A DNA stretch of 64,000 bases, from assembly GCF_008274785.1 (NCBI RefSeq), contig NZ_VTPU01000001.1, positions 434,001 to 498,000 of the forward strand. Direction: 5' to 3'. Under the pieces are notes generated by a model. That model saw nothing but the letters and a program-made list of their open reading frames with translations. It was not told the DNA's origin and ran no database searches. The position numbers and the translations under genes are program-made. Positions 8,927-18,027 of the stretch are shown in pieces (positions within the stretch are counted from its first letter, which is position 1; every line of letters starts with the position of its first letter). Origin of the DNA: Halomonas eurihalina. Its GTDB lineage: Bacteria > Pseudomonadota > Gammaproteobacteria > Pseudomonadales > Halomonadaceae.

Positions 8927-9427
8927 GCAGCGTAAGGATGAAGCGGACCGCGCCTGCCATGCGGGACATTTGTATTTTCAGCTAATTACGCATTTCCACC
9001 ACTCCCACCCTCATCGTTGATCGCACTCAATCAGCAACCAAACAGCAACCAGCGGTACAGCTCAATGGTAGAGTCGCATCCGGCCCAAATCTCCTGCACT
9101 ATCAGTACCCTAGTGTACCTGAAACACCGGCGCACGATGATACAGTGGTACTGCGACTACCTGGATGCCCTGGAGCTCGGAATCACAGGCGAGGAAATGG
9201 CGGCATTCGCTGCGCGGGTTGAATCGTGACGCACTGGGGGGCTCGTGATCGGCGAATTTTGAATCTATTTCAAGGCAATGGACTAGCGGTCCATCGATGG
9301 AAGTCTATACCGAAGTATTAAAGAAATCCGTCGCCGGTCTGAAAACTCTTCAATAGCGTGGCACTTGAAACTTGAGACCGCTGAATAAAGACGATGCAAT
9401 ATTATTTCCTTAACTAAACATGCAGAC
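8927..9427. other. Mostly non-coding stretch right of the tRNA scar
   Basis: Only weak coding signal. A 30-codon plus-strand frame at 9137-9229 (starts MIQWYCDYLDALELG) reads like real protein but has no ribosome site and may be a gene fragment. Nothing else supported. Confidence 0.3.
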
Positions 9428-9460
9428 ACCCAGCCACTCCCTGAGAGAAAGTGGCTGGGT
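9428..9460 (-). terminator. Terminator downstream of the double-glycine peptide genes
   Basis: Perfect 11-bp stem ACCCAGCCACT / AGTGGCTGGGT (9428-9438, 9450-9460) with an 11-nt loop, about 30 bp after the end of the second peptide gene. The following T-tract is modest. Confidence 0.6.
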
Positions 9461-9488
9461 AATTACCATTTCGAATATATTTTGCAAG

Positions 9489-9710
9489 TTAGATAATTTC
9501 ATCCATGCCTGGGACAGGGATTTTGACACCGAATACTGCAGTAGTCCTGAAGGGGGCAAGAATGCCATCGGTTAGCCCCTCCACGGCATTAGCGACCGGA
9601 GGCCCTACCAAAGGTATATCCCCAACAAGCCCGGTAACGATCCCATCTCCACCTGCAACGAGATCGATTTCTTCCAGTGTCAAATGCCGAAGCGTTTTAC
9701 TCTTTGTCAT
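9489..9710 (-). CDS. Bacteriocin-like precursor with double-glycine leader (peptide A)
   Basis: 73-residue precursor. The leader MTKSKTLRHLTLEEIDLVAGG fits the class II bacteriocin/microcin pattern L-x3-E-[IL]-x2-V-x-G-G cut by C39-peptidase ABC exporters. The predicted core after GG is about 52 residues, Gly/Val/Pro-rich and hydrophobic (DGIVTGLVGDIPLVGPPVAN onward), ending in acidic residues, with no Cys. The start at 9710 is supported by AAGGAAG about 8 nt upstream; ten further in-frame codons exist upstream without such a site. It follows peptide B in the same direction, so the two probably form a transcript. No exporter, immunity gene or maturation enzyme lies in the window, so export would depend on a distant transporter. 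Function inferred from the leader. Confidence 0.6.
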   Translation of the reverse strand: MTKSKTLRHLTLEEIDLVAGGDGIVTGLVGDIPLVGPPVANAVEGLTDGILAPFRTTAVFGVKIPVPGMDEII

Positions 9711-9800
9711 ATCTTTCTTCCTTTTTATATATTTCACCAAACCACAGGATGTCTATCTACGTAGGTCCTGCGTGAAACCGTCAAAAAAGGGTTGTCACCA

Positions 9801-10055
9801 CTATAAAAAGATCTCACCGAACGCAGACGTAATGTCTGCACGTGCCTCCCTTAGCTCTTCCATCCCCATGGCGATCTGCTTATGGAGCTTCTGATTAAAT
9901 TCGGCAGCTCTTTCTTGAATCCCACGCTCAATTTCATGAAGTCTCTCTAGACCATCGGCGAGACTAAAACCTCCTGCCACCTGATCAATCTCACTATTAT
10001 CAAGCACTCGAAAAGAGTTCGACACAGGGTCGGAATTAGTAGCATTAGAAGACAT
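9801..10055 (-). CDS. Bacteriocin-like precursor with double-glycine leader (peptide B)
   Basis: 84-residue precursor starting MSSNATNSDPVSNSF. The leader end VLDNSEIDQVAGG again matches the double-glycine processing pattern. The predicted core of 55 residues (FSLADGLERLHEIERGIQ onward) is charged and strongly helical/amphipathic, unlike the glycine-rich core of peptide A. A complementary pair of this kind is seen in two-component bacteriocins. GAGGGGG lies 5-6 nt before the ATG. The 90-bp gap to peptide A and shared direction suggest one operon. It could alternatively be a secreted signalling peptide. Base composition is lower in GC than the flanking core genes. Confidence 0.6.
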   Translation of the reverse strand: MSSNATNSDPVSNSFRVLDNSEIDQVAGGFSLADGLERLHEIERGIQERAAEFNQKLHKQIAMGMEELREARADITSAFGEIFL

Positions 10056-10215
10056 ATACCCCCTCTATAACATATTCAAAGCATTTCCAACTCACATTAT
10101 CAATGAGACAAAACGCTCCGTCAGTAATAGCCAGTATTAAAATAACAATACAAGTGATAAAAAGTAAAAAAGTTACCTTACTGGAATTTCAGTATTTATA
10201 TATAATCCGTGCCTA

Positions 10216-10575
10216 ACTGATCACGGGGGAGCAAACAAGAAAATTACTGCCCAAATTCACTCTTACACCATCGTTACCTATATGACGGGTGGCGGTGCGG
10301 TATTACGTGCTGAAGCAAAGGCGCTTGGCCAATCACTGGCAGAGGTCATCCAAAGCGTCACTACTACCTGAAAGGCCTTCCTGCCTGAGTATGGAGACAA
10401 TTCCGATGACTGGGATCGATTGATCGATGAGATCAGCGAGAACGTGGATGTGACACGCGCCGACGAGGGGTGGCGCCGGGCATCAACTGATGCCGGACCG
10501 AAAGGCGGGATTGTACAGCGTGCGCAAGATCAAGTTGAGAAGCTGTTCAAGGGCCGTCACAACGCCTTCTCGTAG
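10216..10575 (+). pseudogene. Degraded unknown gene with internal stop
   Basis: One continuous reading frame with protein-like composition (Y-M-T-G-G-G-A-V-L-R-A-E-A-K-A-L-G, later FLPEYGDNSDDWDRLIDEI) is broken by a TGA at 10369-10371 and ends at a TAG at 10573. No start with a ribosome site is visible. I do not recognise the family. Best read as a broken gene left by element insertion. The remaining sequence between 10576 and 10833 shows nothing convincing. Confidence 0.4.
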
Positions 10576-10833
10576 ACCGCAGGTCACGCTGCTGTACCAA
10601 CAGCGTCTTTTACCGCAGCACGGCATAGTGTTCTGGTATAGGGCGCCATCCAGCCCGTGGCGGCTGGAAGCGGTGAAAGGCTCTCCGGAGGCGCACATTC
10701 AGCTGTGAACCGCTCATATGGCTCGGGCTCTTCAGTGCAATATCCAATTAGTTGCATGGGGGCGGGGGCGCCCAATGAATCGCCGACCGACTGTGTATGG
10801 GGCCCCCAATAGCGATCAAATAGATGTTAATCC

Positions 10834-11526
10834 CTATTTAGCTTTCTCGCATTGATGATTTTTTGTAAAAACAAATTCTCTCTCTTTGTCTATGGACTCT
10901 AATTCATTTGAACACTTAACATATGAAGTGGTATACGGATTATAAAAACCCACCTGCACATTATCTTTAACGTTAACGCTCTTCCAATACCCTGTAGTTT
11001 TCGAATACACCCTTGACTCACCTGACTTCAAATAACCAAGAACTGAGTCAGATGAAAAATCATTATCTTTTTCGACAGAAAAAGCCGGATAAACAGGTAT
11101 TTCAGATTCATTCCTTACTGTATAAGCATGGGCATGAGACGCCTCAGGTTTGTAGTTATTTTGTGAGCGAGAGCACTCGCCTGAATCTTGACCAACCAGT
11201 TTCCACCCTGAGCTCTCTGTTACTAACAAGGAATAGTTACACCCTCGACTAGCATCAGCAATCCCAAATGAACTCCTTAGCTTTAAATCAAGAAAATCTT
11301 CTGACTCTTTAGAGTCTGATGCAACAATTCTAATCCACTCCTCTCCCTCTTTAGGATTTCGGGCATCATAGAGCCTTTCCTCATTGCTTTGTCTATAAAC
11401 GGTATCGCCATACATCACCTTAACATTTAACTTGTCTTTATTTTCAATTGCAATGCTATCGGCAACCGCGAACTCGCCTATAAAAAACGAGGACAACAAA
11501 AATGTAACGCCAACTATATTTTTCAT
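10834..11526 (-). CDS. Secreted protein of unknown function
   Basis: 230-residue protein with a clear Sec signal peptide (MKNIVGVTFLLSSFFIGEFAVADS, cleavage near AVA-DS). The start at 11526 is preferred because AGAGGAAG lies 8-9 nt upstream. The mature part is polar, Ser/Lys/Glu-rich, with Cys at RGCNYS, GECSRS, YVKCSN and HQCEKAK, four positions that could form two disulfides. No family recognised. It lies in AT-rich accessory DNA between the peptide genes and two lipoproteins and is probably monocistronic. Confidence 0.6.
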   Translation of the reverse strand: MKNIVGVTFLLSSFFIGEFAVADSIAIENKDKLNVKVMYGDTVYRQSNEERLYDARNPKEGEEWIRIVASDSKESEDFLDLKLRSSFGIADASRGCNYSLLVTESSGWKLVGQDSGECSRSQNNYKPEASHAHAYTVRNESEIPVYPAFSVEKDNDFSSDSVLGYLKSGESRVYSKTTGYWKSVNVKDNVQVGFYNPYTTSYVKCSNELESIDKEREFVFTKNHQCEKAK

Positions 11527-11577
11527 AAAAACTTCCTCTGCGAAAACTTTAGAATCATTGGATAAAGGCAACTTTTC

Positions 11578-11700
11578 TCACTTTGGAGTGCTCGGTAATC
11601 CAAGTACATCGGAGACGATCTTGGAGCCATAAGCGATGTCACCGAACGAGAAGTTCTTGACATCGCTAATTTCGTCGAAAGTCAAGTCGTCATTGCTCAA
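11578..11700 (-). CDS. Possible 40-residue acidic protein, TTG start
   Basis: Frame starting TTG at 11700 with AAGGAGG 8 nt upstream, reading (M)SNDDLTFDEISDVKNFSF and ending LGLPSTPK. Composition is protein-like. Open codons continue upstream (EKLIKEEWL), so this may instead be the C-terminal remnant of a longer lost gene. Function unknown. The region from 11701 to 12029 shows no other gene. Confidence 0.3.
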   Translation of the reverse strand: MSNDDLTFDEISDVKNFSFGDIAYGSKIVSDVLGLPSTPK

Positions 11701-12029
11701 GAGCCATTCCTCCTTGATGAGTTTTTCATATGAAAGCCGTCACGTTGTGAACTCTCTCTACAATGCGGCTCACTGCTAATCCTGAAGGATCAGCAACGAC
11801 ACTTTTAACAGCCATCACTCATGTTTTGAACACCTAATTACAAATGAGAACCAACTACGACATTATGTTACTGAGTGCCGATCGGATCATCTGGGAGCAC
11901 TATGTCATTAGGGCGCGGAAGACGCTCTATGAGCGTCGACATGGTATCGTTAACGGGCTCTGGAGCTAGCGTCGGACATTACCCGACGCCGAATCGCAGG
12001 GAGGAGTAGTAGGCGGGTGCCATGATGAT

Positions 12030-12290
12030 CTAATGCTTATGCTGTTTCTCCCAGTGCTTGCGCTCTTTTTCCCGGCGTTTCCGCTCCTCCTTCCAACGCT
12101 TCTCAGCTTCTTTCCTTTGTTTTTTCTCATGCTCCCAACGCTTATTGTCACCACCGTGGTGGTCACGGTCATGCCAACCACCGTCATCGATGATAACAGC
12201 AGGTTCCGTGCCAATACGCGCAGGCTGGTAGCTACAACCCGCTAGACCCGCGATAACAACAACGCCAAGCAACAGTGGCAGTACACGCAT
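12030..12290 (-). CDS. Small Lys/Arg/Glu-rich lipoprotein
   Basis: 86-residue predicted lipoprotein. The signal peptide MRVLPLLLGVVVIAGLAGCS ends in the lipobox LAGC. The mature part has a short His/Asp-rich section (WHDRDHHGG) and a highly charged helix of alternating Lys, Arg and Glu, likely a coiled coil that could contact peptidoglycan or polyanions. The start at 12290 gives a normal signal length; an upstream ATG adds only four residues. Unknown function. Confidence 0.6.
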   Translation of the reverse strand: MRVLPLLLGVVVIAGLAGCSYQPARIGTEPAVIIDDGGWHDRDHHGGDNKRWEHEKKQRKEAEKRWKEERKRREKERKHWEKQHKH

Positions 12291-12459
12291 TCGATTCTCC
12301 AACAGATAATGATGGCCCTATAGTAGCAAGCTAGGCTGCCCGTGCCTTGTAGCTAGATAGCGACACCAATGCAATTTTATGGGTTATCCCCACTCTCCCC
12401 ATGACAGCAGCACGGTTCTTGCTATGGTGCGAAAAAGCACCAATAGGGAGATCACAAGA

Positions 12460-12720
12460 ATGATGAGAATAGCGAGGCTCATGGCAGCTATTATGCTGCT
12501 TGGCGCACTGACCGGATGTGTCGCCTATGGTGATGGCTATGGAGGGTACGGAGGCGGCTACCATCGCTCAGGTTCATCGATTCCCCAGGGCCACCTGCCA
12601 CCTCCAGGGGAATGCCGGATCTGGTTCCCGGATCGCCCTGCTGGCCAGCAACCACCGCCTGGTCCCTGCCATAAATTGCGCTACGAGGTTCCGCCTGGCG
12701 CGCGACTGATCTCGGGATAA
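12460..12720 (+). CDS. Lipoprotein with proline-rich PPPGEC/PPPGPC repeats
   Basis: 86-residue lipoprotein. The signal MMRIARLMAAIMLLGALTGC has lipobox LTGC, and AGGGAG lies upstream of the ATG. After a Gly/Tyr-rich linker come two related segments (LPPPGECRIWFPDRPAG and QQPPPGPCHKLRYEVPPGA) with paired cysteines. This organisation occurs in small uncharacterised envelope lipoproteins of gammaproteobacteria. Role unknown. Confidence 0.65.
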   Translation: MMRIARLMAAIMLLGALTGCVAYGDGYGGYGGGYHRSGSSIPQGHLPPPGECRIWFPDRPAGQQPPPGPCHKLRYEVPPGARLISG

Positions 12721-13111
12721 TAGAAGAGGCCGTCCCTGGCCGCCCCCATCCTTGGGCACAGCATTTGCCATCCGTAGCCTGGAGAGCCAGGGTCATGACG
12801 CGACTGCCATCCCTGGCGACGGCGTTCATCCGTAAGCGCCGCATGCTGTGGGCGTCACTATCTGAGCATGGTCCGCACAAAGCGGGCTGCTGTAAGAAAT
12901 CAACGACAAGCAGTATGCGAGATTGCAGATTAAAGAATATTACAGACTACATACCAAACTGCTGACCTAGATGTCCTCGACCCTCGGCACTCCAAAGAAA
13001 CTGCTCACCCTGCACCGGGTCTACCGACGCTCTATAAGAAGGTTGAGCTTGGCTGCCAGAAGCGCCGTAATCGCTACGTGACAATTGCGGCGCTTTCCGT
13101 CCGGCAGCGGC
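12721..13111. other. Intergenic region, nothing supported
   Basis: About 390 bp between the lipoprotein and the end of tctA. No frame has a start with a ribosome site or recognisable similarity. A weak inverted repeat (GGCC...GGCC) near 12727-12740 might terminate the lipoprotein gene. Confidence 0.3.
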
Positions 13112-14638
13112 TTAGCCAGACGTCGCATTCAATGCGTTTTCCCGAGGCTTGCGAATCACCATGAAGTAGAAGAAGACGGCTGTCAGGACGATAAAGAACA
13201 GGCTATCCAGACTGGTCAGGAAAACCATCGGACTGCCATCGTTGATCGACAGTGCGCGACGGCAGTATTCCTCCAGGCTCGGCCCGAGCACGAAGCCCAG
13301 CAGCAGGCAGACGGTGGGATATTTCTGCTTGCGCAGGAAGTAGGCCAACACGCCAAACACCAGTGCCAGTGCCATCTGGAAGGTCGAATAGGTAGCAACG
13401 TAGCTGCCTACCAGCGCCACCACTGCGATGCTCGAATAGAGAACGTCGCGACGAATCGACACGATCTTCAGGAAGTACGGCCCCAGCAGGTAGAGCGTCA
13501 GAGGAACAAGGATCAGTGCACTGACGAATAACGAGGCAAACATCGGAGCGATCAGGTCGAGTTGCTGGGTCATGAACTGTGGCCCGGGCTGCAGACCATT
13601 GATCACCAGCACACCGAGAACGATGGCCGTGGTGGGATCACCGGGAATTCCGAAGGTGAGCATGGGGACGAATGCACCGCCACACATGGAGTTGTTGGCA
13701 CATTCGGAAGATGCGATGCCTTCTGGGTTCCCTTTGCCATACCGCTCCGGATGCTTCGAGGAACGCATGGATTCTGCGTAGGAGACAAAAGCCGCCATCG
13801 AGCCGCCAGCGCCAGGTAGGATACCAACCGAATAACCGATGAGCGCGCTCTTCAGATAGCGCAGAATGCCGATTTCCCGGACTTCCGACAGTGGTGGAAT
13901 GAAGTCGCGGCGGCGCACCCTGGCGGCCTGCAGTTTGCTGGGATCCACAGTACGGGCACTGCGACTGTCGGCCTGAATCAGCAGCTCGCTAATGGCGAAC
14001 GTGCCGATGATCAGCGGCATCATGTCGATCCCCTGAACCAGCACGCTGCTACCGAAAGTGAAACGCGCCACCGGCTGCACCACATCGATACCAATAGTGG
14101 CCACCATCACACCGAGCAGGGTGGCAATCATTCCCTTTGTGATCGACCCTCGCTGGGAGATGATGATCACGACGAGAGCGAAGGCGATCAGGGAAAACTT
14201 GCCAGGCGTACGGATCAGCAAGGCAATATCGGCGGCCAAGGGCGACATCACCATCAACAGCAGAGCACCCACGGAACCACCGATCATCGACCCGAGAGCG
14301 GCATGCCCCAATGCCTTGGCACCTTCGCCACGCTGCTGCATCGGATAGCCTTCAAGCGCTGTCATCATCGATGAAGGCGCGCCAGGGATATTGATCGTCG
14401 TCGCCGTGATGCTCCCGCTGCACATGCCCGCCATGAAGATACTAGCGCAAGCGACCAGTGCCGTGGTGACATCAAGGCTGTAGGTCAGAGGAAGCAGAAG
14501 TGCGATAGCCAGCACTGACGTCAGCCCCGGCACGGCCCCGAACAGGGTGCCAATCAGAAATCCGCCTATCATGTAGAGCAATGTTTCAGGGTTAGCTAGG
14601 GCAGAGAACCCGCCCAGTAGTCCATATAGAGATTCCAT
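13112..14638 (-). CDS. tctA: Tripartite tricarboxylate transporter large permease TctA
   Basis: Large 12-TM permease that, with TctB and the binding protein TctC, imports carboxylates using an ion gradient. 508 residues, with the family's glycine-rich first repeat (YMIGGFLIGTLFGAVPGLTS) and the conserved pseudo-symmetric second block (GILPGAGGSMAAFVSYAE, then GGAFVPMLTFGIPGDPTTA). The start at 14638 is chosen because an upstream ATG (14653) lies inside tctB and has no site, while AAGGAT precedes this one. It is the last gene of the operon, 5 bp after the tctB stop. No two-component regulator is adjacent, so the inducer is unknown. Substrate (citrate, tricarballylate or other) cannot be assigned. 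Confidence 0.92.
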   Translation of the reverse strand: MESLYGLLGGFSALANPETLLYMIGGFLIGTLFGAVPGLTSVLAIALLLPLTYSLDVTTALVACASIFMAGMCSGSITATTINIPGAPSSMMTALEGYPMQQRGEGAKALGHAALGSMIGGSVGALLLMVMSPLAADIALLIRTPGKFSLIAFALVVIIISQRGSITKGMIATLLGVMVATIGIDVVQPVARFTFGSSVLVQGIDMMPLIIGTFAISELLIQADSRSARTVDPSKLQAARVRRRDFIPPLSEVREIGILRYLKSALIGYSVGILPGAGGSMAAFVSYAESMRSSKHPERYGKGNPEGIASSECANNSMCGGAFVPMLTFGIPGDPTTAIVLGVLVINGLQPGPQFMTQQLDLIAPMFASLFVSALILVPLTLYLLGPYFLKIVSIRRDVLYSSIAVVALVGSYVATYSTFQMALALVFGVLAYFLRKQKYPTVCLLLGFVLGPSLEEYCRRALSINDGSPMVFLTSLDSLFFIVLTAVFFYFMVIRKPRENALNATSG

Positions 14639-14643
14639 GATCC

Positions 14644-15165
14644 TTAACCCCATAACGTCGGAAGACGAACCTGGAAAAAGACTTCGAACAGCAAGAACCC
14701 AGCACCAGTAACAATGAATGTGGCGATCAGCTTCATTGGCAAACTTTTCACCGAGAAACTACCGAACTGAAACATCAACAGCAGAACATAGAGAAAGGTC
14801 GAGACGAAGTATCCGATCAGATCGAAAGCCAGAAGGTATCCGGCCGTCAACAGAGCGACGCAGATCGCACCCAGTGAAATTCCAGCAACGTTCTTTCCTT
14901 CTTTCTCGCCCTCTTCACTACCAGGCGCCTCGCCTGTTTTCTCAGTGTCAATGCTGCGAGCCCGGCGAATCTCCTGGACTATTGCACAGACCAGAGCAAT
15001 CAGCATGATCACCGCTGCTGTTATAGGAAAGAAAGAAGGTGTCATATTTCCATCTTTCATCGGCGTGCCGATCTGCATCGCAGAGACAAGGTAGACGAGT
15101 GTGATGATTGCCAGGACTGCGGGAACATAGAACCCGCCATCCAGCGAAAGCCGTTTCGAAGACAT
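14644..15165 (-). CDS. tctB: Tripartite tricarboxylate transporter small permease TctB
   Basis: Small 4-TM subunit of the TTT importer (DUF1468/TctB). The 173-residue protein has hydrophobic segments at GGFYVPAVLAIITLVYLVSA, FPITAAVIMLIALVCAIVQ, SLGAICVALLTAGYLLAF and the C-terminal pair near LIATFIVTGAGFLLFEVF. A Glu/Lys-rich cytoplasmic loop separates the second and third. The start at 15165 (MSSKRLSL) has AAGGGG upstream and gives the normal N terminus. Between tctC and tctA. Confidence 0.88.
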   Translation of the reverse strand: MSSKRLSLDGGFYVPAVLAIITLVYLVSAMQIGTPMKDGNMTPSFFPITAAVIMLIALVCAIVQEIRRARSIDTEKTGEAPGSEEGEKEGKNVAGISLGAICVALLTAGYLLAFDLIGYFVSTFLYVLLLMFQFGSFSVKSLPMKLIATFIVTGAGFLLFEVFFQVRLPTLWG

Positions 15166-15240
15166 ATGAGAACCCCTTATAAAACCACTACGCCATGCAA
15201 TGTGCACGGCGCAGCGACAGTGTGATCATGAAGAGGACAC

Positions 15241-16221
15241 CTACTTTTCTAGCACGCCTTTTTCAACCAGGTTATCCATGGTGTTAAAGAGCTGCTGCTG
15301 AGTGTCACGCGACCATTCCGTGACATCTTCCGACCCTAGCCATGCCGGAGTCACACCGATCTGAGTCAGCCACTGCTGGAATTCATCGGTTTCGTAGGCC
15401 TCATGATAGGTGGTTTCCAGCTTATCAATCACATCATCCGGTGTACGTGCAGGGGCGACCAAGGTGATGAAGCTGCCCATCTGAAGATCCAGCCCAGTAT
15501 CTGTCTCCGTCACCGGCGGAACATTGGGAAAGCCTTCGTTCTGAGTATCAGAGAACTCGACCAGACCACGTGCCTGACCGGACTCGATCAAAGGCGCGAG
15601 ATCCCCCAGGCTGGTCACGACAGCATCGACTTCACCGTTTAGAAGTGCCTCTTTCTGAGTGGCGGCGCTGTTGTCGTAGGAAACGATCTTGAATTCTGCA
15701 CCGGTCTGATCCTGAAGCTGCAGCAATGTCAGGTGGGTTCTGGCCCCCATATTCTGGATGCCGATCCGTATACTTCCGGGATTCTCCTTGGCGGCGGCAA
15801 TCATATCACCAAGAGACTGATAAGGCGCATCTTCCGCCACGGTGATGGCATCGGCTTCCTGAGTGATACGCGCGATCATCCGCATACGGTCCATACCAAA
15901 GCCCGGCAACATATCCTTCCAGGGAATGGTAATGATGCTGTCATAGGTGATGGCAGCAATCGTCTGCCCGTCCGGGCGCGCATCCATCAACTGCAACAGG
16001 CCGGTGGCTGTCATTCCGCCCGCGACGTTTTCTACATACATCGAGACCGGCATGGATTCTTCAGCAAGATTGGTAATCTTTCTCACGATAGCGTCTGTAC
16101 CACCGCCGGCGGCAGCAGGCACGATGACACGAATATCGCGATTCGGATAATCCGCTTGGGCGGCACCAGCAGCAAGTGTCGACATACAGGCCATTCCCAG
16201 CAGTGTTTTTTGTAATTTCAT
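15241..16221 (-). CDS. tctC: Tripartite tricarboxylate transporter substrate-binding protein TctC
   Basis: Periplasmic binding protein of the Bug/TctC family, which captures carboxylates for the TctAB permease. The signal peptide MKLQKTLLGMACMSTLAAGA ends at AQA-DYPNR. The mature N terminus has the family hallmark YPNRDIRVIVPAAAGGGTDAI, and GIQNMGARTHLTLLQLQDQTG corresponds to the ligand-proximal loop. The length of 326 residues is standard. First gene of the operon; its promoter should lie in 16222-16330. The mutual position of the binding protein and both permease subunits makes the call firm, while the ligand is unknown. Confidence 0.92.
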   Translation of the reverse strand: MKLQKTLLGMACMSTLAAGAAQADYPNRDIRVIVPAAAGGGTDAIVRKITNLAEESMPVSMYVENVAGGMTATGLLQLMDARPDGQTIAAITYDSIITIPWKDMLPGFGMDRMRMIARITQEADAITVAEDAPYQSLGDMIAAAKENPGSIRIGIQNMGARTHLTLLQLQDQTGAEFKIVSYDNSAATQKEALLNGEVDAVVTSLGDLAPLIESGQARGLVEFSDTQNEGFPNVPPVTETDTGLDLQMGSFITLVAPARTPDDVIDKLETTYHEAYETDEFQQWLTQIGVTPAWLGSEDVTEWSRDTQQQLFNTMDNLVEKGVLEK

Positions 16222-16722
16222 CCCGAACTCCTTGCTGTGTTAATCGTATTACCGACTTCTTCTTGGTGAAGCATCGGTATCACCTTCAAACTTGTTTCAA
16301 TCAGACATGACGGTCAGAAGCTGAAACAGCAATACTCAGCCCTTATCTTCTACTGGCTTGATTCGTTCGCTCATCAGCCGAGCGAATAGGACTTTTATGA
16401 AAGAAAAGGACTTTCATGTAATACATCATACAAGTAAAGGTAGGGGCCAAGCTCCCGATGAGCAATACACCAAAGGTCTCATATGGACGAAATTAATGCG
16501 TGCGAGGAAGTTCTCCCCCAGGAGCCGGTGAGAGGCGCCATGCTGGAGCTAACAAGGTTCGAGAAACACGACCGCCGATATGGCACGGCTTAGGTGGCAT
16601 TGATTCGGAATTGAAGCACGAGGCCATCGCTACCCTATCAGCCTCCACCACGTTGCGGGGCTCAAGGGCATGACAGGGAGGAATTTCAGAGGAGCAACCA
16701 AGCTTGACCGTGAGGTGAAAGC
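16222..16722. other. Intergenic region upstream of tctC
   Basis: About 500 bp without a supported gene. It should carry the tct promoter. No operator or known box was recognised. Confidence 0.3.
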
Positions 16723-16768
16723 TGGTGGGCCCAGGCGGACTCGAACCGCCGACCAAGGGATTATGAGT
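16723..16768 (-). repeat. 46-bp tRNA 3'-end fragment (CAU anticodon), integration scar, second copy
   Basis: Identical over 46 bp to 8881-8926, with unrelated flanks on both sides. It separates the tct region from the defence/plasmid island and is probably one attachment site of that island. The matching site near the integrase's far side would be beyond the inserted phage, outside the window. Confidence 0.8.
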
Positions 16769-16929
16769 TCGCTTTTAAACCAATAAGTTATTGAAAGCCA
16801 AAGGAAAGCAACCGTAATTGAGCGAAAGGTACAGTTCTTTGGAATCAGTAGGTTAGCGAAGGTTAAGGATAGCACACGAAGCTGGTGTGTGTACCGGTGG
16901 TGTACCGTTTGGGGGTTCCCTCTCTCGAG

Positions 16930-17001
16930 CAGCATGCCTCTGAGGGGCGCAAAATTGCTTCTCTCAGAGGCATGCTGACCGCTTACGGCCAGAAGCGGTC
17001 A
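16930..17001. repeat. Two adjacent perfect inverted repeats
   Basis: CAGCATGCCTCTGAG at 16930-16944 pairs with its exact complement at 16963-16977 (15-bp stem, 18-nt loop). Immediately after, GACCGCTT/AAGCGGTC (8 bp) pair around acggccag (ending near 17001). No T-tracts. They lie between the tRNA scar and the defence genes and could be terminators, protein-binding sites or remains of a recombination site. Confidence 0.5.
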
Positions 17002-17016
17002 TTCAGCAAGGCCTGA

Positions 17017-17060
17017 TATATAATATTTAGGGCTCAGGGGCAGCAGCGCCTGAGCCCCGA
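17017..17060 (-). terminator. Terminator of the Gabija/DUF2726 transcript
   Basis: 9-bp stem GGGCTCAGG / CCTGAGCCC (17030-17038, 17049-17057), followed on the minus strand by an A/T-rich tract (TAAATATTATATA). It lies 40 bp after the DUF2726 stop. Confidence 0.75.
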
Positions 17061-17101
17061 CATCCCTTGGATGCCCTTTTTAGACTCTTAATAATTCAAA
17101 C

Positions 17102-17950
17102 TCATAAGCCACGCATCACCTCTAAGACCAGTTGCTTAAACTTTTTCGCTGACACTTCATTCGAATCATGAGCTCTTATTCGTATCAGCTTTACATTTGC
17201 CGCTCTGAATATCGCATCTTTCATTCGGTCGTTTTTTACTGCACACTCATTGTCATGATGTTGGCTATCCAACTCAACAAAGAATCTTGGCTCATACTCT
17301 TTGCTACTATCGAAAACGACGCTATCAACTATAGCCTTAAAAAAGTATTCACGCTCATGAAAGCTCAAATAATTCTTTATAGCTGAATAATCTATGACAC
17401 AACTTACGGCCACATTCGGGTATGGGTGATACGTGGGGAAAGCCTCTCTTACAGCTTCGAAAAATAATTGCTCTTGACGAGACTTGAATAACTTGGTGGT
17501 TTTTGATGCTTCGCTAGTCGTCGGCGTTGACTTAATGGAAACGTTCTGGCGACGTGAATGAGCTAGAGCTTCGGGTGCTTTCTCTTTTATCTCTCTTAGT
17601 ATTTTAACCGCAAGCGGCCGATCTTGGTGTTGTGCAGCATAACTCAGCAGGTGATCGCTCTTGATTTCTCTTAAAAGAGCAAGCTTTCTGTCAACAAAAG
17701 TTTCTACAAATGACTTCGAAAAAGCATGCTGCTTCAGCTCAATCAGCAAACTAGGATATTCATATACCTTTTTCCTTTCGCCTGGTGGCAGAGAGTCTGT
17801 TTCTACGAAGAACTCAGACTCAAACAATCTGATTGCTTGCGCGAACACAGGGTCTGAACCAATAAGCTTTGAGTTATAGTACATGGTTTTCGCTATAGAA
17901 TCCCATTCCTTATTGGCCAGCATGTGGAAAAGCGATTCAGAATCGAACAA
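17102..17950 (-). CDS. DUF2726 domain protein (PD-(D/E)XK-like), third gene of Gabija-like locus
   Basis: 282 residues starting at a TTG (17950) with AAGGAT upstream. The N-terminal half is helical with no recognised domain. The C-terminal ~130 residues match DUF2726: QLFFEAVREAFPTYHPYPNV, then FFVELDSQHHD, KNDRMKDAIF and VKLIRIRA. The E-L-D...H-H core resembles the PD-(D/E)XK nuclease-like fold proposed for the family. It follows the helicase gene by 77 bp in the same direction and is followed directly by the terminator, so the three genes probably form one operon. DUF2726 is not a standard Gabija component, so it may be a third effector or an independent gene. Codon use is AT-rich like its neighbours. 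Confidence 0.7.
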   Translation of the reverse strand: MFDSESLFHMLANKEWDSIAKTMYYNSKLIGSDPVFAQAIRLFESEFFVETDSLPPGERKKVYEYPSLLIELKQHAFSKSFVETFVDRKLALLREIKSDHLLSYAAQHQDRPLAVKILREIKEKAPEALAHSRRQNVSIKSTPTTSEASKTTKLFKSRQEQLFFEAVREAFPTYHPYPNVAVSCVIDYSAIKNYLSFHEREYFFKAIVDSVVFDSSKEYEPRFFVELDSQHHDNECAVKNDRMKDAIFRAANVKLIRIRAHDSNEVSAKKFKQLVLEVMRGL

Positions 17951-18027
17951 AACAATATCCTTCTATTTATGTAACCTAAGACGAAATATTTTGCGTGTGC
18001 GTACGCATGACGCCGCTTGATACATAC

